Shown here: piece after piece, positions 1 to 7,330 of the stretch | Layout of the letters: every line of letters begins with the position of its first letter | Position numbering within the stretch: the stretch's first letter is position 1 | The notes under the pieces: model-generated | What the model was told of the DNA's origin: nothing | Seen by the model: only the letters and a program-made list of their open reading frames with translations | Databases searched by the model: none | Program-made: the position numbers and the translations under genes | From: Phycisphaerae bacterium | GTDB taxonomy: Bacteria; Planctomycetota; Phycisphaerae; Sedimentisphaerales; Anaerohalosphaeraceae | Assembly (NCBI GenBank): GCA_007121565.1 | Contig: SKKI01000069.1 | Span: 1-8,502, forward strand | Direction of reading: 5' to 3' | Length of the DNA stretch: 8,502 nucleotides

Positions 1-3000
1 TGCGAAAGCTGGACCGCACCGAACAAAATCTGCTGCGGCTGGCCGACATTGTCAACGAAGTGCAAAAACAGCTTCGCAGCATCAAACTGCAGGCCGGCAA
101 GGCGCGAAACTACCTCGACTACAGCCAGCGGCTCAAGGAATTGCGCGTCAATTATTCATTGGCCGAATACCACAAGATTCTGACCGGCCGAAAAGAGCGG
201 CAGGCCGCCCTTTCACAATGGCAGGATCGATTCAGCACCGTCGCGGCCAACGTTTCGCGATGCGACACCGACCTGAGCCGGCTGACCTCTGAGGTGATGG
301 AGACCGAAAGCCGGATCAACCAATGGGACAATACGCTGATTTCGTCCCGCAGCCGGATTGAGCAGCAGCTTGAGCGTATCGGCTTCCTGAAAACCCGCAT
401 TGAGGAACTGACCGAGCGCAAGAAAAAAGCCGCCGAGCAGATCCGCCGGCTGACCGGCCAGAGCCGCCAGTTGTCCGCGGATATGGGGCAATGCCAAAAC
501 GACCTTCAAACCAATCAGCAGCAGCTTGAGCAAAAAAACGCCGATCTGCAGCAGGCCCAGAACGCCATCGCCGAGATAAACGCCCGCAGCGCTGATTTGC
601 AGGCGGAACTGGACGACGAAAAATCCGGCATCATTGATATTGTCCGCCGCACCGCCCAGTTGCACAACGAAATTCAGAGCTTGAGCAGCTATCGCAATAA
701 CCTGTCCGGACAAAAGGTTCGCCTCAGCGGCAAGGCCTCCCAGACCGAGCAGCAGCTTTCCGGCTGGCTGACGGAAAAGGCCCAGTACCAGGCCCGCCTG
801 GAGGATATCCTGACGGTGCTGTCGCAACTGCAAAGCAATCTTGATGCCAAACGGGCCGAGATGGATGCTGTCGGTGATCGGCGCGGCCAACTGGCCGACA
901 AAATCGCCGCCGCCAAAGAGCAGCGCAGCGCGGTGCTGAGCGAATTGAACGTCCTGCAGGACATGGAACGCCGTCGCGAAGGACTCAGCGAGTCGCTCAA
1001 AGACATTCTGACAGGCCAGCGCGACTACCTGGAAGGGATTGTGGCCGATGTAATGGTCGCCCACACCGATTACGCCGCGGCTGTTGAGGCGGCCCTGGAA
1101 GGCTGCGCCGACGCCCTGCTGGTCAACAGCACCGGCGCCTTTTTACAGGATGCGGCGCTGCACGCGACCTCGGACAGCCGTATCCGTGCGATCTGTCTGG
1201 ACAAACTGGCGCCGTTTGCCGACAGCACCGATGTAACCGACTGCCCGGGTGTGCTGGGACGGATGGTGCAGTTTGTGCATTTCGAAAGCCGCTTTGCCCC
1301 GCTGGTCTGGCACCTGCTGGGCAAGACGCTGCTGGTCCAGTCGCTCGATACCGCCATCGAACTGGCCGGCCGTCTCGGAGGCGAATACCGATTTGTCACC
1401 CCCGACGGACAGGTCTTTGCCGGCCGCTGCGCACTGACCGTCGGGCAGGTCGGCAAGCACGCCGGGCTGATTTCCCGAAAGAGCCGGATTGTTGAACTTG
1501 AAAAGCAGCGGGATGCACTTTGTCGGCAGGTCGCCGACGATGAGGCCGATCTCGAGCAAACCGACCACACCAACGAACACCTGGCCGGCCTGTGCAAAGA
1601 CCTGCGCACCAGCATCTACGAAGCCAACACCGAAAAAGTCGATGCCGAATCGCAGTTGCGCATGCTTGAAGCCAACATCAAGCGGCTGACCGACGAGCAG
1701 CCGGTCATCGCCGATGAGATGCGGATGCTCGAAGAGGAAATCCAGCAGTCCGTTCAGAAAGAACACACCTCCAAGCATAAACTTCAGGAACTGGAAGAGG
1801 TCAACCGGCAGCGCAACGCGCATATTGAATCGCTGCAGGCTCGCTTTGATGAGCAGCGGCAAATCCAGCACAGCCGCAACGCCGAGCTGACCGAACTGCG
1901 CATTGAACTGGGCCAGATACAGGAACAGCAGAAATCCATCCGGCAGCGGATCGGCACGATTCAGAGCCAGCTTCAGCACAGCCGAATGGCCATCGAATCG
2001 TCCCGCACGGAAACAGTCGGCTGCGACGATCAGATCGTGCAGACCGAGCGCACGATCCTGGCCACGGGGGCCTCGGTCTCGGAATTGTTCGCCGAGAAGG
2101 AAGAGGCGCAGAAACACAGCAAAGAGCTGCACCGGCGCGTCGAACAATTGACCGCCGACCGTAAAGAGGCCGACGCTGAGCTGCGCCGCCTGCGCGATGA
2201 ACAGGCCACCGTCGAAGAGCATATCCGCGCACTCGAACTGGAGCTGAGCCAGCTTCAGGTCAAAGACGAGGACCTGACCCAGCGGGTCCGGGAAGAGCTG
2301 CAGATCGATGTATCCGAGGCGTATGAATCCTTCCGCGACGACGACGTGGACTGGGGCCTGGTCCGCGAGGAAATCGCCGAGCTGCGCGGCAAAATCGAGC
2401 GGCTGGGCAATGTCAATGTCGATGCCATCGATCAGCAGGACGAGCTGGAGCAGCGCTTTGACTTCCTGACCGCGCAGGTCGAAGACCTGAACCAAAGCAA
2501 AGAGCAGATCGAACAACTGATCGCCCGCATCAACAAAGAAAGCCGGGAGAAATTTGAAGTGACCTTCGAACAGGTGCGGATGAATTTTCAGCAGGTGTTC
2601 CGAAAGCTGTTCGGCGGCGGCAAAGCCGACATCATTCTGGAAACGCCCGAGGACATCCTCGAAAGCGGCATCGAAATCGTCGCCCGCCCGCCCGGCAAGG
2701 AGACGCGCACCATCAGCCTGCTCAGCGGCGGCGAGAAAACCATGACCGCCATCGCCCTGCTGTTTGCGGTCTTCAAGTCCAAGCCCTCGCCGTTCTGCGT
2801 GCTCGACGAGGTGGATGCGGCGCTGGATGAGGCCAACATTGAACGCTTTAATTTGATTGTTCAGGAGTTCAAGGAACAGTCGCAGTTTGTGATTGTTACC
2901 CACGCCAAACGGACGATGAGCATCGCCGATGTGCTGTACGGCATTACGATGCAGACCCAGGGCGTCAGCAAGAAAATCAGTGTGCAGTTTGAAGGCGCCG

Positions 3001-3029
3001 ACACGGATACGGAACCGGCGGTCGCATAA
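1..3029 (+). CDS. smc: Chromosome segregation/condensation ATPase SMC, 5'-truncated by the window edge
   Basis: SMC is the ATPase arm of the bacterial condensin complex, which loops and organises DNA with ScpA and ScpB. The reading frame is open from position 3 and already SMC-like there (RKLDRTEQNLLRLADIVNEV), so the GTG at 60 is not the true start. About 1,009 residues are visible; family members are about 1,150-1,200, so the N-terminal head with Walker A lies outside. Numbering from the GTG codon at 60: first coiled coil up to about residue 320; hinge about 322-460, ending in LISRKSRI; returning coil to about 780; C-terminal head after that, with LFGGG, the ABC signature LSGGEK (888-893), Walker B FCVLDEVD (912-919, catalytic Glu917), D-loop ALDE, and the switch His948 in VTHAKRTM. 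All C-terminal catalytic motifs are intact. The last part of the hinge lacks the PGGSMTGG glycine cluster common in Firmicutes SMC. No scpA or scpB is within the window. Identification is very secure. Confidence 0.97.
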   Translation, partial: RKLDRTEQNLLRLADIVNEVQKQLRSIKLQAGKARNYLDYSQRLKELRVNYSLAEYHKILTGRKERQAALSQWQDRFSTVAANVSRCDTDLSRLTSEVMETESRINQWDNTLISSRSRIEQQLERIGFLKTRIEELTERKKKAAEQIRRLTGQSRQLSADMGQCQNDLQTNQQQLEQKNADLQQAQNAIAEINARSADLQAELDDEKSGIIDIVRRTAQLHNEIQSLSSYRNNLSGQKVRLSGKASQTEQQLSGWLTEKAQYQARLEDILTVLSQLQSNLDAKRAEMDAVGDRRGQLADKIAAAKEQRSAVLSELNVLQDMERRREGLSESLKDILTGQRDYLEGIVADVMVAHTDYAAAVEAALEGCADALLVNSTGAFLQDAALHATSDSRIRAICLDKLAPFADSTDVTDCPGVLGRMVQFVHFESRFAPLVWHLLGKTLLVQSLDTAIELAGRLGGEYRFVTPDGQVFAGRCALTVGQVGKHAGLISRKSRIVELEKQRDALCRQVADDEADLEQTDHTNEHLAGLCKDLRTSIYEANTEKVDAESQLRMLEANIKRLTDEQPVIADEMRMLEEEIQQSVQKEHTSKHKLQELEEVNRQRNAHIESLQARFDEQRQIQHSRNAELTELRIELGQIQEQQKSIRQRIGTIQSQLQHSRMAIESSRTETVGCDDQIVQTERTILATGASVSELFAEKEEAQKHSKELHRRVEQLTADRKEADAELRRLRDEQATVEEHIRALELELSQLQVKDEDLTQRVREELQIDVSEAYESFRDDDVDWGLVREEIAELRGKIERLGNVNVDAIDQQDELEQRFDFLTAQVEDLNQSKEQIEQLIARINKESREKFEVTFEQVRMNFQQVFRKLFGGGKADIILETPEDILESGIEIVARPPGKETRTISLLSGGEKTMTAIALLFAVFKSKPSPFCVLDEVDAALDEANIERFNLIVQEFKEQSQFVIVTHAKRTMSIADVLYGITMQTQGVSKKISVQFEGADTDTEPAVA

Positions 3030-3046
3030 GGGCAAGGCTCAGCTAT

Positions 3047-3077
3047 TTGAAACCAGCGACACATCGCAGCGTATGCT
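3047..3077 (+). promoter_or_regulatory. Weak candidate promoter upstream of the M16 peptidase pair
   Basis: In the 94-bp gap after smc there is TTGAAA (3047-3052) and TATGCT (3072-3077) separated by 19 bp. The -35 matches consensus at 5 of 6 positions and the -10 at 4 of 6, but the spacer is longer than the usual 16-18 bp. It would start transcription about 40 bases before the ATG at 3124. No terminator hairpin follows smc, so read-through from smc is equally possible. The gap is otherwise featureless; the best Shine-Dalgarno candidate, AAGG at 3108-3111, is weak and 12 bases from the ATG. Confidence 0.25.
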
Positions 3078-3123
3078 CAAAAACCCGCCTTCATGACAGA
3101 AAAATCTAAGGTTAAAAATCAAC

Positions 3124-4350
3124 ATGCAAAATTTGAATCATTATCAACTTGCCAACGGGATGACACTGCTGGGCGAACGGATGGATCATATCCAATCGGC
3201 GTCTTTTCATATTCTCACGCCGCTGGGCGCGGCGCGGCTGGCCGACGGCTGCTGCGGAGCGGCCTCGGTGCTGGCCGACTGGCTGTTTCGCGGCGCCGGC
3301 GACCGCAGCAGCCGCCAACTGGTCGAAGCGCTGGACAACCTGGGCATTCATCGCAACACGGGCATCACGCCGTATCACCTGACCTTCAACGCGGCGCTGG
3401 AAGGCAGCAATCTGCAGGCGGCGCTGGAACTGTATGCCGATATTCTGCTGGCGCCGAAGCTGGAGGCCGAGCAGTTTGAGCTGTCGCGCAACCTGGCAAT
3501 CCAGGAACTCAAAGGCCTCGACGACGATCCGCGCGGCAAGGTGATGATGCTGCTGTACGAGCAGTTTTATCCCGATCCGTTCGGTCGTCCCGGCCAGGGC
3601 AAAGAGGCCGAGCTTGAGGCGCTGACCGCCGGGCAGTGCGCCGATATTGCCGCGCAGTTGTTCGATCCCTCGCAGGTGATCGTCTCAGCGGCGGGCAAGT
3701 TTGACTTTGAGCCGGTTTGCCGTGCGGTCGAGGGCCTGTTCGACCGCCCTGCCGCCGGGGCGCCAACGTCGCACACACCGGCGCCAGCGCCGCGCCGCTA
3801 CGCCCACTATCCCAACGAAGGGGCACAGATGCACATCGGCCTGATGACCGAAGCCCCGCCGATCAGTGCGGGCCATTATTACGAAACGATGGCCGCGGTG
3901 TCGATTCTGTCGGGCAGCATGAGCAGCCGGCTGTTTACCGAAGTGCGCGAAAAACGCGGCCTGTGCTACGCCGTCGGGGCCCGCTACCATACGCTCAAAG
4001 ACCACGCCGGCATCGCCTGCTATGCCGGCACGACCCCCGACAAGGCCCAGCAGACGCTGGAGGTCATCCGGCAGCAGTTTGGGCAGCTCAAAGACGGCAT
4101 CACTGACGACGAACTGCAGCGGGCCAAGATCGGGCTCAAAAGCTCGCTCATTATGAAAAGCGAATCGTCTGGCGCCCGCGCGGCAGGGATTGCGGGCGAT
4201 CATTTCCTGCTGGGCCGTGTCCGCCCGCTGGAGGAAATACGCCAGGCCATCGAGAACCTGACCGTCGATGCGGTGATGGATTTTCTGAGACAGCACCCCT
4301 TTGAAACGTTCACGGCCGTGACCATCGGCCCCAAAGAAATCCGAGTGTAG
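3124..4350 (+). CDS. M16-family peptidase-like subunit without zinc site (Arg/Tyr subunit)
   Basis: This 408-residue protein has the two-lobed M16 (pitrilysin/mitochondrial processing peptidase) architecture at the usual size of an M16B subunit. The N-terminal lobe starts with HYQLANGMTLL, the M16 entry strand. At the place where active members carry HxxEH it reads SVLAD (residues 48-52), so both zinc-binding histidines and the catalytic glutamate are gone. The C-terminal lobe keeps SGSMSSRLFTEVREKRGLCY, with Arg275 and Tyr282 seven residues apart, the Arg/Tyr pair that positions substrate in M16 enzymes. It should therefore be inactive alone and complete the active site of the next gene's product, as in known M16B heterodimers. 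There is no signal peptide, so it is probably cytoplasmic. The ATG at 3124 is chosen because homology begins at once. The next gene starts 6 bp downstream, so the pair is almost certainly cotranscribed. The physiological substrate is unknown. Confidence 0.93.
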   Translation: MQNLNHYQLANGMTLLGERMDHIQSASFHILTPLGAARLADGCCGAASVLADWLFRGAGDRSSRQLVEALDNLGIHRNTGITPYHLTFNAALEGSNLQAALELYADILLAPKLEAEQFELSRNLAIQELKGLDDDPRGKVMMLLYEQFYPDPFGRPGQGKEAELEALTAGQCADIAAQLFDPSQVIVSAAGKFDFEPVCRAVEGLFDRPAAGAPTSHTPAPAPRRYAHYPNEGAQMHIGLMTEAPPISAGHYYETMAAVSILSGSMSSRLFTEVREKRGLCYAVGARYHTLKDHAGIACYAGTTPDKAQQTLEVIRQQFGQLKDGITDDELQRAKIGLKSSLIMKSESSGARAAGIAGDHFLLGRVRPLEEIRQAIENLTVDAVMDFLRQHPFETFTAVTIGPKEIRV

Positions 4351-4356
4351 ACGCTT

Positions 4357-5580
4357 ATGCAATTCAAACACAAACAGCTTGACAACGGCCTGAGGATTAT
4401 CGCAGAGGTCAACCCCGGCGCCCAATCGGCGGCGGTCGGTTTTTTTGTACGCACCGGCTCACGCGACGAGAGCGCCGAGATCAACGGCGTGTCCCACTTC
4501 CTGGAGCATATGCTGTTCAAAGGCACCGATACGCTTTCGGCGCTGGAGGTCAACGAAGCTTTCGACCGGCTCGGCGCCAAATTCAACGCCTTTACCAGCG
4601 AGGAAAACACGGTCTATTACGCCGCGGTGCTGCCCGAGCAGCTTGAGGCGGTGACCGAACTGTGGGCACAACTGATGCGCCCCACGCTGCGCAAAGACGA
4701 TTTCGATATGGAAAAGCAGGTCATTCTCGAGGAAATCGCGATGTACCTGGATATGCCGGAGTTTCTGGTCTTTGACCGCGGACGGGAGATGTTTTTCAAG
4801 GATCATCCCTGCGGCCAAAGCGTCCTTGGCACGGTCCAGAGCATTACCGATTTGACCGTCGAGCAAATGCGCGATTATTTCGGCCGGCGGTATGCGCCGG
4901 ACAACATCACCGTGGTCTGTTGCGGCAATGTTGACTTTGACCGGCTGTGCAGTTGCGTGCAGCGCCATTGCGGCCACTGGACCGCCGCGCAGGCAGACCG
5001 CCGGCATCCTGCCCACCGGCCCGCGCCGAAAAAAGTCTATGACCACAAATCCGGCCTGTTTAGACAGCATCTGGCATTGTACAGCCCCGCGGTCTCGATT
5101 CAGGATGATCGCTGGTATGTCGCCAAGCTGTTGAGCGTCATCGTGGGTGACAGCAGCGGCTCGCGTTATTTCTGGTCGCTGGTCGATCCGGCGATTGCCG
5201 ACACGGCCATGCTCGAGCTGGCTTCGATGGACCAAACGGGCGCATTTTGTAGCTATGTCTGTTGCGATCCGGAAAATGCCGCCCAGGTTGAAGATATCTT
5301 GAGTCGCATTTTTGCCGAACTTGCCCGGGACGGCATCGGCGCCGCTGAACTGGAGGCGGCACGCAATAAAGTGCTCAGTTCGGTCGCCCTGAACAGTGAA
5401 CAGCCGATGGGACGGCTGGTCAGCCTCGGCTTTAACTGGGTGTACCGGAGCGAATACATCTCGGTTTTGCAGGACATCGAACACATCCGCTCGGTTACCG
5501 TCGAGCAGGTTCATGACCTGCTGAGCCAGTTCCGGCTGGGCGATTACACCCTCTACGCACTGGGCCCGGCCAAACAATAA
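4357..5580 (+). CDS. M16-family zinc peptidase, catalytic subunit
   Basis: This 407-residue protein is the zinc-bearing partner of an M16B peptidase. It begins with the entry strand LDNGLRIIAE and has the inverted zinc motif HFLEH at residues 47-51: His47 and His51 bind zinc and Glu50 is the general base. The third ligand lies in VILEEI (122-127), most likely Glu126 by comparison with mitochondrial processing peptidase beta. Also typical are FNAFTSEENTVYY and the MYLDMPE stretch. In the C-terminal lobe the place of the Arg/Tyr pair reads VDPAIADT (276-283), so the Arg is Val276 and the Tyr is Thr283. It therefore probably needs the upstream subunit to bind peptide. There is no signal peptide or membrane segment. 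The 6-bp spacing from the preceding stop indicates one operon, possibly with translational coupling, since no strong Shine-Dalgarno sequence is evident. Substrates cannot be read from the sequence; PqqF-like, processing-peptidase-like or general peptide-degrading roles are all possible. Confidence 0.95.
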   Translation: MQFKHKQLDNGLRIIAEVNPGAQSAAVGFFVRTGSRDESAEINGVSHFLEHMLFKGTDTLSALEVNEAFDRLGAKFNAFTSEENTVYYAAVLPEQLEAVTELWAQLMRPTLRKDDFDMEKQVILEEIAMYLDMPEFLVFDRGREMFFKDHPCGQSVLGTVQSITDLTVEQMRDYFGRRYAPDNITVVCCGNVDFDRLCSCVQRHCGHWTAAQADRRHPAHRPAPKKVYDHKSGLFRQHLALYSPAVSIQDDRWYVAKLLSVIVGDSSGSRYFWSLVDPAIADTAMLELASMDQTGAFCSYVCCDPENAAQVEDILSRIFAELARDGIGAAELEAARNKVLSSVALNSEQPMGRLVSLGFNWVYRSEYISVLQDIEHIRSVTVEQVHDLLSQFRLGDYTLYALGPAKQ

Positions 5581-5586
5581 TTGACA

Positions 5587-5636
5587 CGCCGATGAAATTT
5601 TCGACAACATCGCCGGAGCATCTTGATTCATCGTCG
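5587..5636. repeat. Imperfect inverted repeat overlapping the -35 region (possible operator)
   Basis: CGCCGATGAA (5587-5596) is the reverse complement of TTCATCGTCG (5627-5636) at 9 of 10 positions, with 30 bases between the arms. The right arm touches the last bases of the -35 box of the promoter at 5623-5651. A shorter CATCG at 5608-5612 can also pair with the left arm. With a 30-base loop and no T tract following, it does not look like an intrinsic terminator; a regulator binding site is a guess. Confidence 0.3.
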
Positions 5637-5651
5637 GTCTGAGGGTATAAT
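5623..5651 (+). promoter_or_regulatory. Sigma-70-type promoter for the coiled-coil/pseudo-kinase operon
   Basis: TTGATT at 5623-5628 (4 of 6 matches to TTGACA) and a perfect TATAAT at 5646-5651 are separated by exactly 17 bp, the optimal spacing. Transcription should begin near 5658, giving a leader of about 40 bases that contains a run of seven T at 5673-5679. This marks the start of a transcription unit separate from the M16 pair. Confidence 0.75.
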
Positions 5652-5686
5652 GTCGCTTTGAAATGATAAACGTTTTTTTGACGACT

Positions 5687-5692
5687 GGAGGG
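5687..5692 (+). promoter_or_regulatory. Strong ribosome binding site fixing the ATG at 5697
   Basis: GGAGGG lies 4-5 bases before the ATG at 5697. It is the best Shine-Dalgarno match among the plus-strand starts in the window and supports this start codon together with the promoter just upstream. Confidence 0.75.
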
Positions 5693-5696
5693 TCGG

Positions 5697-6626
5697 ATGC
5701 AAAGCGACGAACACCCAAAATCCAGGCTGGATGACGATATCCTGCAGGGCCGAGCCGATTTTTTAAAGGCTGTTCAGGCAAAACAGCACCTCGACTCCGA
5801 ACCTGAGCCGAGCGACGAACATGCCGCGCCGAGCGAGGAAGCTCTGGAAGCCAACAATCAAGATACACCAAGTCCTGATAAAGATATTCAGGATGCGTTA
5901 AACGAAACCGCCGGTCAACTGGACGAAAAAATCCAACAGATTGACGCGCTGGAGGAAACAAACAAGCAGCTCAAAGACACACTGGATCAATCAACGCTTT
6001 CAGTCGAGACCAAACAGAAGCAGATTGACGAGCTGGAACGCCAACTGGCCGAGAAAATCAGCGAACTGGCAAACCTGAAAAATCAAGTCGAAGAATACGC
6101 CGAATTGATTGAAACCCTCCAGGACGCTCAAAGCCGGCTCGATGAGCTGGACAGCGAACCGGCAATCGACCAGACCGACGCCCTGTACGCACAACCGCTT
6201 GAGCCGTATTGCGAACCGACCGATGAGGTCATCTCGGAGGACGATGTCCATCTGGAACAAAAATTAAACGCCGGCGATATCCCGACATTCAACCTTGCCG
6301 ATCAGATTATGGCCGATCAGCGCAACGCCTCCGCCGCCCGCCGCGGCCGGCCCCAGTCGAGGCAGACGTCATCGAAAAGCGGCTCTATTGAGCATGTCAT
6401 GCGGCAGTATATCTCCGATGCAGAATCGCCCGAACCGCCCGCCGAGGACCCTTCGTCGCCCAAATCGCGACAGGCCGGACACACAGACCGCTTGCTTCGC
6501 TGGCAGGACGAATGCCTGTCGGACTATCAGCAGACTCTGCTGGGCTCGATTGTCCAAAAGGATATACAACGGTTTTGCGGGCAGAACGTCTCGTTTGCGT
6601 CACTGCCGCATGCGATGGGTAATTGA
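5697..6626 (+). CDS. Acidic coiled-coil protein of unknown function
   Basis: I do not recognise this 309-residue family. The N-terminus (1-60) is polar, acidic and probably disordered. Residues about 62-152 form a continuous predicted coiled coil with heptad-like spacing (for example IDELERQLAEKISELANL at 110-127). A second acidic linker (153-190) leads to IPTFNLADQIMADQR (195-209), then a basic patch ARRGRPQSR (214-222), another Pro/Ser-rich linker, and a C-terminal helical stretch (about 262-296). There is no signal peptide, membrane segment or catalytic motif. The short NLADQIMADQR block followed by basic residues looks like a conserved docking or binding motif, because it interrupts low-complexity sequence; that is inference. 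It has its own promoter and a strong ribosome binding site, and its stop overlaps or nearly abuts the next gene, a membrane-anchored degenerate P-loop protein, so the two probably work together. Gene reality is well supported by start signals; function is open. Confidence 0.85.
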   Translation: MQSDEHPKSRLDDDILQGRADFLKAVQAKQHLDSEPEPSDEHAAPSEEALEANNQDTPSPDKDIQDALNETAGQLDEKIQQIDALEETNKQLKDTLDQSTLSVETKQKQIDELERQLAEKISELANLKNQVEEYAELIETLQDAQSRLDELDSEPAIDQTDALYAQPLEPYCEPTDEVISEDDVHLEQKLNAGDIPTFNLADQIMADQRNASAARRGRPQSRQTSSKSGSIEHVMRQYISDAESPEPPAEDPSSPKSRQAGHTDRLLRWQDECLSDYQQTLLGSIVQKDIQRFCGQNVSFASLPHAMGN

Positions 6627-6631
6627 CTGCC

Positions 6632-7330
6632 ATGGACGCTGTCGTCGCCGAGGGCTTGCCGGACTGGTTCACAGGGCTGATGTATTCCCGTTGGCTGTAT
6701 GTCATCGTGGGCGGGATTTTTTTGACTGTACTGCTGTGCGGAGCGGTAAACATGCTGCTGCACCGGAGAAAAAGGGTTCTGCTCGCTTCCGGCCACAACC
6801 GGCAAACCGAGGCGAAATGTGATTTACTGTCTCTACTGGACACCATGACAAACGAAAACGGACATGCACGCAGCATTCTTCTGGTCGCCGACAATCCGCG
6901 CGATCTGCCGGTCACCATTGCAATTAACGCGGCCATGCATCTGGCCGAGACATCCAAATGCCTGCTGGTTGATCTGGACATTCGGCGCGATGCGCTGTGG
7001 CACGTCTTTCAGGTTGACGCCCGGCATCCGGCCAGCGCACCTGCGCCGACGCCGCTGGACAATCTGTATCTCTGGTCGGCCCGCAACATCTCGCAGCTTC
7101 CGGAAACGGACATCGAAAACGCATTGGCCGCGGCCGCGCAGGACTATGATGTGATACTGTTTTACGCCCCCGGCCTGCTCGCTCATCCACAGCGGACACA
7201 GATCATCGGCGCCGCCGATGCAGCGATCCTCTTCGCCGGTGACCACCCGTCCACCGAACCCCTCCGGCGCCTGCTGGAAAGCGGCTCCTGCCGCATTCTC
7301 AAAACGCTGACGCCCGAGACGGTTCTATAA
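6632..7330 (+). CDS. Membrane-anchored degenerate P-loop (BY-kinase/ParA-like) protein, probable pseudo-ATPase
   Basis: With the ATG at 6632 the protein has 232 residues; a TTG at 6623, overlapping the preceding TGA, would add three. One membrane segment (about 21-43, starting WLYVIVGGIF) is followed by HRRKR, which puts the rest in the cytoplasm. Residues 80-215 follow the order of CpsD/Wzc-type tyrosine kinases and ParA/MinD ATPases: strand SILLVADNP, helix INAAMHLAE, the Walker A'-like LLVDLDIRRDALWHVF (111-126), and DYDVILFYAP (171-180). Aligned without gaps to the usual ANPGEGKST, Walker A reads DNPRDLPVT (87-95), so the lysine is Pro93 and the glycines are lost. The Walker B aspartate position is Tyr178. 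There is no C-terminal tyrosine cluster. It is therefore probably unable to hydrolyse ATP and may act as a scaffold or regulator, perhaps in envelope or polysaccharide functions as BY-kinase relatives do. It is cotranscribed with the coiled-coil gene and overlaps the convergent gene by 6 bp. Confidence 0.8.
   Translation: MDAVVAEGLPDWFTGLMYSRWLYVIVGGIFLTVLLCGAVNMLLHRRKRVLLASGHNRQTEAKCDLLSLLDTMTNENGHARSILLVADNPRDLPVTIAINAAMHLAETSKCLLVDLDIRRDALWHVFQVDARHPASAPAPTPLDNLYLWSARNISQLPETDIENALAAAAQDYDVILFYAPGLLAHPQRTQIIGAADAAILFAGDHPSTEPLRRLLESGSCRILKTLTPETVL

Noticed and set aside
60..62. GTG at 60 as the true smc start
   Set aside because: SMC-like sequence continues in frame upstream to position 3, and the Walker A head is missing, so the gene begins before the window.
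1143..3035. 630-codon open frame on the minus strand inside smc
   Set aside because: It lies antisense to an unmistakable SMC with all motifs. Its translation is rich in Leu/Phe/Gln/Asp repeats as expected for the complement of coiled-coil codons, and it shows no recognisable domain.
3093..3479. Plus-strand open frame starting at the ATG at 3093 (MTEKSKVKN...)
   Set aside because: The first residues look plausible, but it soon becomes an out-of-frame reading of the M16 subunit with Arg/Gly/Ala-rich nonsense and ends inside that gene.
3685..4425. 246-codon minus-strand open frame
   Set aside because: It is a shadow of the M16 subunit genes, spans their junction, and has no motif of its own.
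5581..5610. TTGACA directly after the zinc peptidase stop as a second -35 box
   Set aside because: A 17-18 bp spacing leads only to ACAACA/CAACAT, a poor -10, whereas the TTGATT/TATAAT pair downstream is far better.
5587..5640. Intrinsic terminator after the M16 pair
   Set aside because: The arms are separated by a 30-base loop and no T tract follows, so it does not fit the intrinsic terminator pattern.
4459..5961. 500-codon open frame on the minus strand across the zinc peptidase and the promoter region
   Set aside because: It is antisense to the conserved M16 subunit and would run through the sigma-70 promoter and the start of the next gene. No domain is recognisable in it.
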